DNA of 18,582 bases from an uncultured Steroidobacter sp. (GTDB lineage: Bacteria; Pseudomonadota; Gammaproteobacteria; Steroidobacterales; Steroidobacteraceae): positions 1 to 18,582 of the forward strand of contig CAMLEO010000121.1 of assembly GCA_946478975.1 (NCBI GenBank), in the 5' to 3' direction. Below the pieces are notes generated by a model. That model worked only from the letters and a program-made list of their open reading frames with translations. It had not been told where the DNA came from and did no database searches. The translations under genes were made by a program, and so were the position numbers. Positions within the stretch are counted from its first letter, which is position 1. Each line of letters begins with the position of its first letter. Positions 14,165 through 18,582 of the stretch are shown here, piece after piece.

Positions 14165-14192
14165 GGCCGGCCGGCCTTCAGTTCTGGCAGAA
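14165..14192. repeat. Short palindromes between serA and pheA
   Basis: GGCCGGCCGGCC (14165-14176) is self-complementary and is followed by TTCTGgCAGAA (14182-14192). The first is 10 bases past the serA stop and could form a small 3' hairpin. The second has no assigned role. The rest of this 87-bp gap shows nothing I can name, and no Shine-Dalgarno precedes pheA. Confidence 0.35.
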
Positions 14193-14241
14193 TGGCGCGC
14201 TCGAAAACCCGATCCGTTCCGTCATAACCTTACGTCCGGCC

Positions 14242-15399
14242 ATGAAGCGCAAGTCCAAGACCAGTGCAGCGGCGCGTCGCGCACCTGTTTCCAAGGCGGA
14301 AATCCAGGCTCCCGCCGGGGGGCTCGGCTCCATCCGCGAACGCATCGACGCCATCGACGAGCGCATCCACGAACTGCTCAACGAACGCGCCAACTGGGCC
14401 CAACAGGTCGGTTTGACCAAACGCGGCGAAGGCCTGAGCACGGCGGATTTCTACAAGCCGGAGCGCGAGGCGCAGGTATTACGTAAGGCCATCGAACGCA
14501 ATAAAGGCCCGCTGCGCAACGAAGAGATCGTGCGGCTGTTCCGCGAAATCATGTCCGCGTGCCTGGCGCAGCAGGAGCCGCTCAAGATCGCGTTCCTCGG
14601 CCCGGAGGGAACGTTCTCGCAGCAGGCGGTGCTGAAACATTTCGGCCACTCGGTGCGCGCGCTGCCGCTGCCCGCGATCAGCGAAGTATTCGAGGAAGTG
14701 CAGGCCGGCCACGCCGACTTCGGCGTGGTGCCGATCGAGAATTCCACCGAAGGCACGGTCAATCACACGCTCGATATGTTTTTGAACTCGCCGCTGAAGA
14801 TCTGCGGCGAAATCGAGCTGCGCATTCGTCAGCATTTGATGGGCCGCATGCAGGGCCTGCAGAAAATCGTACGCGTGTGCTCGCATCCGCAGTCGCTGGC
14901 ACAGTGCCGTCAATGGCTAGACGAACATCTACCGAACATCGAACGAGTCTCCGTCAGCAGCAATGCCGAAGCTGCTCGTCGTGCGCGCGATGAAGATGGC
15001 ACAGCGGCGATCGCCGGTGAGGCCGCGGCGGAAGTGTATGGGCTCGGCGTGATCGTGCCGGAGATCGAGGACACCGCCGACAACACCACGCGTTTCCTCG
15101 TCATCGGCCGCAAGCTCTTCAGCGCCAGCGGCCAGGACAAAACGACGCTGCTGGTCTCGGCGGGCGACACGCAATCGCCGGGCGCCTTGCATCGGCTGCT
15201 CGGCCCGCTGGCCAAGAACAGCATCACCATGACGCGCATCGAATCGCGCCCGTCGCGCAAGCGCAAATGGGACTACGTGTTTTTCATCGACGTCATCGGT
15301 CATGCCGAGCAGTCGCCGCTCAAAGATGCGCTCGACGATTTGAAACAAGCGTCGACGCTGTTCCGCGTACTCGGCTCGTATCCCGCCGCGGTTCTGTGA
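14242..15399 (+). CDS. pheA: P-protein: chorismate mutase / prephenate dehydratase
   Basis: This bifunctional enzyme converts chorismate to prephenate and then to phenylpyruvate, committing carbon to phenylalanine. The 385-residue product has an N-terminal AroQ chorismate mutase (29-113) with R32, K60, R75 and E76 of YKPEREAQVL, and a final Gln in CLAQQE. A prephenate dehydratase domain follows (115-290) with FLGPEGTFSQQA, VVPIENSTEGTVNHTLD and the catalytic NTTRFLVIG (281-289). The C-terminal ACT domain (about 300-380) contains SPGALHRLL and IESRPS, the phenylalanine feedback site. Residues 1-28 are basic and probably disordered; no later Met precedes the mutase, so the start is fixed at 14242. 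It lies upstream of aroA, the usual gammaproteobacterial arrangement, but no hisC or tyrA lies between them. Confidence 0.97.
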   Translation: MKRKSKTSAAARRAPVSKAEIQAPAGGLGSIRERIDAIDERIHELLNERANWAQQVGLTKRGEGLSTADFYKPEREAQVLRKAIERNKGPLRNEEIVRLFREIMSACLAQQEPLKIAFLGPEGTFSQQAVLKHFGHSVRALPLPAISEVFEEVQAGHADFGVVPIENSTEGTVNHTLDMFLNSPLKICGEIELRIRQHLMGRMQGLQKIVRVCSHPQSLAQCRQWLDEHLPNIERVSVSSNAEAARRARDEDGTAAIAGEAAAEVYGLGVIVPEIEDTADNTTRFLVIGRKLFSASGQDKTTLLVSAGDTQSPGALHRLLGPLAKNSITMTRIESRPSRKRKWDYVFFIDVIGHAEQSPLKDALDDLKQASTLFRVLGSYPAAVL

Positions 15400-15497
15400 G
15401 GATGCAGGCGCGGAATGAGCGTATGCTGGGCGCCCTGAAACCAGCGCTGCAGTCGTAAGAATTCGTCCCCAGATTCGTTGTTTTTAAAGCACCATCG

Positions 15498-16817
15498 ATG
15501 TCGTACTACATAGTCGAGCCGGTCTCTGGCGTGTCCGGCACCGTCCGCGTCCCGGGCGATAAATCCGTCTCTCATCGTTCGCTCATGCTCGGCAGCATCG
15601 CCGACGGCGTCACCGAAGTCCGCGGCTTTCTCGAAAGCGAGGACTGCCTGTCGACCATGAAGGCGATGCGCGCGCTCGGCGTAAAGATCGAGCAGATCGG
15701 CCCGCAGGCCGTGCGCGTCCACGGCGTCGGCATGAAAGGTTTGAAGCAGGCCAGTCACGCACTGGACCTGGGCAACTCCGGCACCTCGATGCGCCTGATG
15801 ACCGGCCTGCTGTCCGGCCAGTCGTTCGACAGCGAGCTGATCGGCGACTCGTCGCTGATGAAGCGGCCGATGGAGCGCGCCGCCAAGCCGCTGCGTCAGA
15901 TGGGTGCACGCATCGAGACTCTCGATGGCAAGCCGCCGGTGAAGATCAAAGGTGGTGCGTCGTTGACCGGCATTCGCTACGAGCTGCCGGTGGCGAGTGC
16001 GCAAGTGAAATCCGCCGTGCTGCTGGCGGGGCTGTATGCCAACGGCACGACCACTGTGATCGAGCCTGCGATCACGCGCGATCACACCGAACGTATGCTG
16101 CTGAGCTTCGGCTGCCGCGTCGATTCGGCGCACGGGGAGGTGGTTTTGATACCTCCGTCGAGTTTGAAAGCTTGCACGCTGGAAGTGCCGGGAGACTTTT
16201 CTTCGTCGGCGTTCTTCATGGTCGCCGGCTCGATCAATCCCAAGCAGGATGCGGTGCTGACGATCACTGGCGTGGGCGTGAACCCGACCCGCACTGGTTT
16301 GTTGGACATTCTTGCGCTGATGGGCGCGGACCTGCGCGTCGTGAATCATCGTTCGGCCGGTGCCGAACCGGTGGCCGATATCGAAGTGCGGCCGGCGCAG
16401 CTGAAAGGCATCCACGTGCTGGAACACCTGGTGCCGCTGGCGATCGATGAGTTCCCGGTATTGTTTGTTGCCGCGGCGTGCGCCCAAGGCGAGACCGTCG
16501 TGACCGGCGCCGAAGAGCTGCGAGTGAAGGAGAGCGATCGCATCGCTGTGATGGCCGAAGGCCTGAAAGCAATGGGCGTCACTTGCGAGGTGCTGCCGGA
16601 CGGCATTCGCATTCAAGGCAACCCGAGCGCGAAGGTATTCTCCGGCGGCACCGTCGACAGTCACGGCGATCATCGAATTGCCATGTCGTTCTCGGTGGCC
16701 AGCTTGCGGGCCGCGGCGCCGATCAAGATATTAGATGTAGCGAATGTCGCGACCTCGTTCCCGGACTTCCCGGGGACGGCGGCGTCCGCAGGACTCAAAG
16801 TCAGCGTCCGAGAGTAA
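15498..16817 (+). CDS. aroA: EPSP synthase (3-phosphoshikimate 1-carboxyvinyltransferase), class II motif pattern
   Basis: AroA joins shikimate-3-phosphate and phosphoenolpyruvate, the sixth shikimate-pathway step and the target of glyphosate. The 439-residue product has PGDKSVSHRSL (19-29, K22), GNSGTSMRL (92-100), D317 in AIDEFP, LRVKESDR (341-348, E345) and DHRIAMSF (391-398). The four motifs used to define class II enzymes are present: GDKS (20-23), SAQVK (167-171), RDHTE (194-198) and NPTR (262-265). At the position where the insensitive CP4 enzyme has Ala, this protein keeps Gly (G95), so tolerance cannot be assumed. It is free-standing, unlike the TyrA-AroA fusion of some pseudomonads. 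It follows pheA by 98 bp and precedes cmk by 3 bp. Confidence 0.98.
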   Translation: MSYYIVEPVSGVSGTVRVPGDKSVSHRSLMLGSIADGVTEVRGFLESEDCLSTMKAMRALGVKIEQIGPQAVRVHGVGMKGLKQASHALDLGNSGTSMRLMTGLLSGQSFDSELIGDSSLMKRPMERAAKPLRQMGARIETLDGKPPVKIKGGASLTGIRYELPVASAQVKSAVLLAGLYANGTTTVIEPAITRDHTERMLLSFGCRVDSAHGEVVLIPPSSLKACTLEVPGDFSSSAFFMVAGSINPKQDAVLTITGVGVNPTRTGLLDILALMGADLRVVNHRSAGAEPVADIEVRPAQLKGIHVLEHLVPLAIDEFPVLFVAAACAQGETVVTGAEELRVKESDRIAVMAEGLKAMGVTCEVLPDGIRIQGNPSAKVFSGGTVDSHGDHRIAMSFSVASLRAAAPIKILDVANVATSFPDFPGTAASAGLKVSVRE

Positions 16818-16820
16818 TTC

Positions 16821-17507
16821 GTGGCCGCGGACATCCCCATCATCACCATCGACGGACCGAGCGGATCGGGGAAGGGCACGATCGCGCGCCGGGTCGCCGA
16901 CCGGCTCGGCTGGCATCTGCTCGATAGCGGTGCGCTGTATCGCCTGGTGGCGCTGGCCGGCGCGCGCAAGGGCGTAGATCGGACCGACCAGGCGGGTTTC
17001 GAGCGCATTGCCCAACAACTCGATGTCAGATTCGGCTTAAGCCCGGACGGCGGCGAGCAGGTCTGGCTGGAAGGCGAGGAGGTCAGCAGCGCGATCCGGA
17101 CCGAACAGGCCGGCGAGGGCGCCTCGCAGGTCGCGGCAATGCCCGGAGTGCGGGCGGCGCTGATGGAGCGCCAGCGGGCCTTTGCAATGCTTCCTGGGCT
17201 GGTTGCCGACGGCCGCGACATGGGCACTGTGGTTTTTCCCGCCGCCGCCCTCAAGATATACCTCACAGCGAGCGCCGGAGAGCGGGCGCGGCGACGTTAT
17301 AACCAGTTGAAAGACAAGGGGCTGGATGCTAACCTCGCCGCCCTTTCGCTGGACATCGCCGAGCGTGACCGACGCGACGCAAGCCGCCCGATCGCCCCGC
17401 TAAAGCCCGCGGACGACGCGCTGATCGTGGACTCCACCGCGATGACGATTGACGCCGTCCTGGCCAGAGTTCTCGAACTGGCCAATGCTCGCTTCGCCCG
17501 CCGCTGA
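16821..17507 (+). CDS. cmk: Cytidylate kinase
   Basis: Cmk phosphorylates CMP and dCMP to the diphosphates using ATP. The 228-residue product has the P-loop GPSGSGKGT (12-20), the CMP-site segment [18 protein letters not shown], a [15 protein letters not shown] motif, and the lid region with [13 protein letters not shown] and [21 protein letters not shown], all in family order and at family length (about 225). The start is a GTG at 16821, three bases after the aroA stop, with GAGAG upstream inside the end of aroA. The spacing implies coupling with aroA, an arrangement conserved in gammaproteobacteria together with the rpsA that follows. Confidence 0.98.
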   Translation: MAADIPIITIDGPSGSGKGTIARRVADRLGWHLLDSGALYRLVALAGARKGVDRTDQAGFERIAQQLDVRFGLSPDGGEQVWLEGEEVSSAIRTEQAGEGASQVAAMPGVRAALMERQRAFAMLPGLVADGRDMGTVVFPAAALKIYLTASAGERARRRYNQLKDKGLDANLAALSLDIAERDRRDASRPIAPLKPADDALIVDSTAMTIDAVLARVLELANARFARR

Positions 17508-17649
17508 AATCGCGGTCGTCAGCCGAAAGAGTCGATTGTTTGTGTTCTGTGGTGCTGCGCCGGACGCGCGGCTTGATGCAACAACCCCTCGCCGGATCGG
17601 ATGCTGGCAGGACAAACCATGCGGGCCCAACGTGGCCCTGGAAATACTC
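17508..17649 (+). promoter_or_regulatory. Structured leader of rpsA
   Basis: The 142-bp gap can fold into hairpins before the rpsA ATG. One has a 7-bp stem (17554-17560 with 17566-17572, one G-T pair) and the loop CGGAC, exposing GGA. A second, weaker one (GCC 17591-17593 with GGC 17605-17607) encloses two GGA words. A third pairs GGGCC (17623-17627) with GGCCC (17634-17638), extended by CCA/TGG past a 3-base bulge, and covers the start of the only Shine-Dalgarno-like GGAA (17640-17643). In E. coli rpsA a folded leader with GGA loops lets S1 repress its own translation; a similar arrangement here is inference. No clear promoter was found. Confidence 0.5.
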
Positions 17650-18582
17650 ATGACCGAAAGTTTTGCGTCGATGTTCGAAGAGAGCCTGGCGTCCCAACGG
17701 ATCAAGCCGGGTGCCATCCTCATGGGTCGAGTGGTCGAAGTCGGGCCCGACGTGGTGCTCGTCAACGCCGGCCTGAAGAGTGAGGCAGTCATCCCGGTCG
17801 ATCAGTTCAAGAACGACCGCGGCGAAATCGAAGTAAGCGTCGGCGACGACGTCGAGGTGGCACTCGACAGCGTCGAAGACGGCAATGGCGAAACGCGCCT
17901 GTCGCGCGAAAAAGCCAAGCGCGCCCGCACCTGGTCGCGCCTCGAACAGGCGTTCGAGAAGCAGGAGATCGTCAAGGGCATCATCAATGGCCGCGTCAAG
18001 GGCGGCTTCACCGTCGAAATCGACTTCGTCCGCGCGTTCCTGCCGGGCTCGCTGGTCGATGTGCGTCCGGTGCGCGATCCCTCGTATCTCGAAGGCAAGA
18101 CCCTCGAGTTCAAAGTCATCAAGCTGGACCAGAAGCGCAACAACGTCGTGGTGTCCCGCCGCGCCGTGGTCGAGCAGGAATACAGCGCCGAGCGTTCGGA
18201 GCTGCTGGAGAAGCTGCAGGAAGGCGCGGTGGTCAAGGGCACGGTCAAGAACCTCACCGATTACGGTGCGTTCGTGGACCTGGGCGGCATCGACGGCCTC
18301 TTGCACATCACCGACATGGCGTGGAAGCGCGTCAAGCATCCGTCGGAAGTCGTCACCGTGGGCGACGAGATCGACGTGCGCATCCTGAAGTTCGACCGCG
18401 AGCGTCAGCGTGTCAGCCTCGGCATCAAGCAGCTCGGCAACGATCCGTGGCAGAACATCGCCCGTCGCTACCCGACCGGCTCGCGCCTGTTCGGTAAAGT
18501 CACCAACATCGCCGACTACGGCTGCTTCGTGGAAATCGAAGAAGGCGTCGAAGGCCTGGTGCACGTGTCCGAAATGGACTGG
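17650..18582 (+). CDS. rpsA: 30S ribosomal protein S1 (3'-truncated by window)
   Basis: S1 binds mRNA on the small subunit and helps unfold and recruit transcripts with weak ribosome sites. The 311 visible codons start [20 protein letters not shown] and remain open to the window end, so roughly the last 45 percent of a ~560-residue protein is missing. S1 repeats 1-3 are complete and repeat 4 is partial (from about 277). Clear family segments are [38 protein letters not shown] followed by [56 protein letters not shown] and [20 protein letters not shown], nearly identical to E. coli. It follows cmk, as in most gammaproteobacteria. The Shine-Dalgarno is weak (GGAA), as is usual for rpsA. Confidence 0.98.
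   Translation, partial: MTESFASMFEESLASQRIKPGAILMGRVVEVGPDVVLVNAGLKSEAVIPVDQFKNDRGEIEVSVGDDVEVALDSVEDGNGETRLSREKAKRARTWSRLEQAFEKQEIVKGIINGRVKGGFTVEIDFVRAFLPGSLVDVRPVRDPSYLEGKTLEFKVIKLDQKRNNVVVSRRAVVEQEYSAERSELLEKLQEGAVVKGTVKNLTDYGAFVDLGGIDGLLHITDMAWKRVKHPSEVVTVGDEIDVRILKFDRERQRVSLGIKQLGNDPWQNIARRYPTGSRLFGKVTNIADYGCFVEIEEGVEGLVHVSEMDW

Noticed and set aside
15300..16673. Minus-strand open frame of 457 codons antisense to aroA
   Set aside because: aroA with all catalytic motifs occupies the other strand; the antisense protein is His/Arg-rich and featureless.
17329..18564. Minus-strand open frame of 411 codons over cmk end and rpsA
   Set aside because: It is antisense to near-identical S1 sequence and is Asp/His-rich shadow sequence.

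Overview
This GC-rich window reads as a chromosomal segment of a gammaproteobacterium, probably from the Xanthomonadales/Nevskiales/Steroidobacter side of the class. The placement rests on gene order: gyrA-serC-pheA-aroA-cmk-rpsA on one strand, with a deaminase-family amidohydrolase, ubiG and a yciK-like dehydrogenase on the other, is the core layout known from Pseudomonas and its relatives. There are no tRNA or rRNA genes, CRISPR arrays, phage genes or transposase genes. Nearly every base is coding or sits in a short intergenic gap; the longest gap is about 200 bp.

Left part (1-3364, + strand): the 3' end of a long, low-complexity, acidic Ala/Glu/Ser/Pro protein overlaps scpB by the ATGA motif. 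It may be an extended ScpA tail, but its folded part lies outside the window. scpB has its own ~109-residue acidic tail. An RsuA/RluB-family pseudouridine synthase homologue follows, and its catalytic GRLD motif reads NTMQ. Strong hairpins lie between scpB and rluB and at the rluB 3' end.

Middle part (3390-8910, - strand): read in transcription order this is an amidohydrolase (TRZ/ATZ family), ubiG (ubiquinone biosynthesis), rmuC, a squalene/phytoene-synthase-fold protein with a degraded first Asp motif, a YciK-type SDR with Arg in place of the catalytic Lys, and a small VOC/PhnB-like protein. The first five are tightly packed and the VOC gene follows after 120 bp. The mupP/gph phosphatase often found between ubiG and yciK is not here.

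Right part (9111-18582, + strand): gyrA, serC, serA, pheA (P-protein), aroA (class II motif pattern), cmk, and the first 311 codons of rpsA behind a structured leader. Together they link DNA topology, serine synthesis, the shikimate/phenylalanine pathway, CMP salvage and translation.

The most notable observations are three separate enzymes with a lost or substituted family-defining catalytic residue (RluB-like D to Q, amidohydrolase D to G, SDR K to R), a CCGAAG hexamer expansion encoding Glu-Ala repeats that recurs in the neighbouring scpB tail, a compact palindrome cluster between the divergent amidohydrolase and gyrA genes, and an rpsA leader with a GGA-loop hairpin. I see no clear new multi-gene defence or mobile system.
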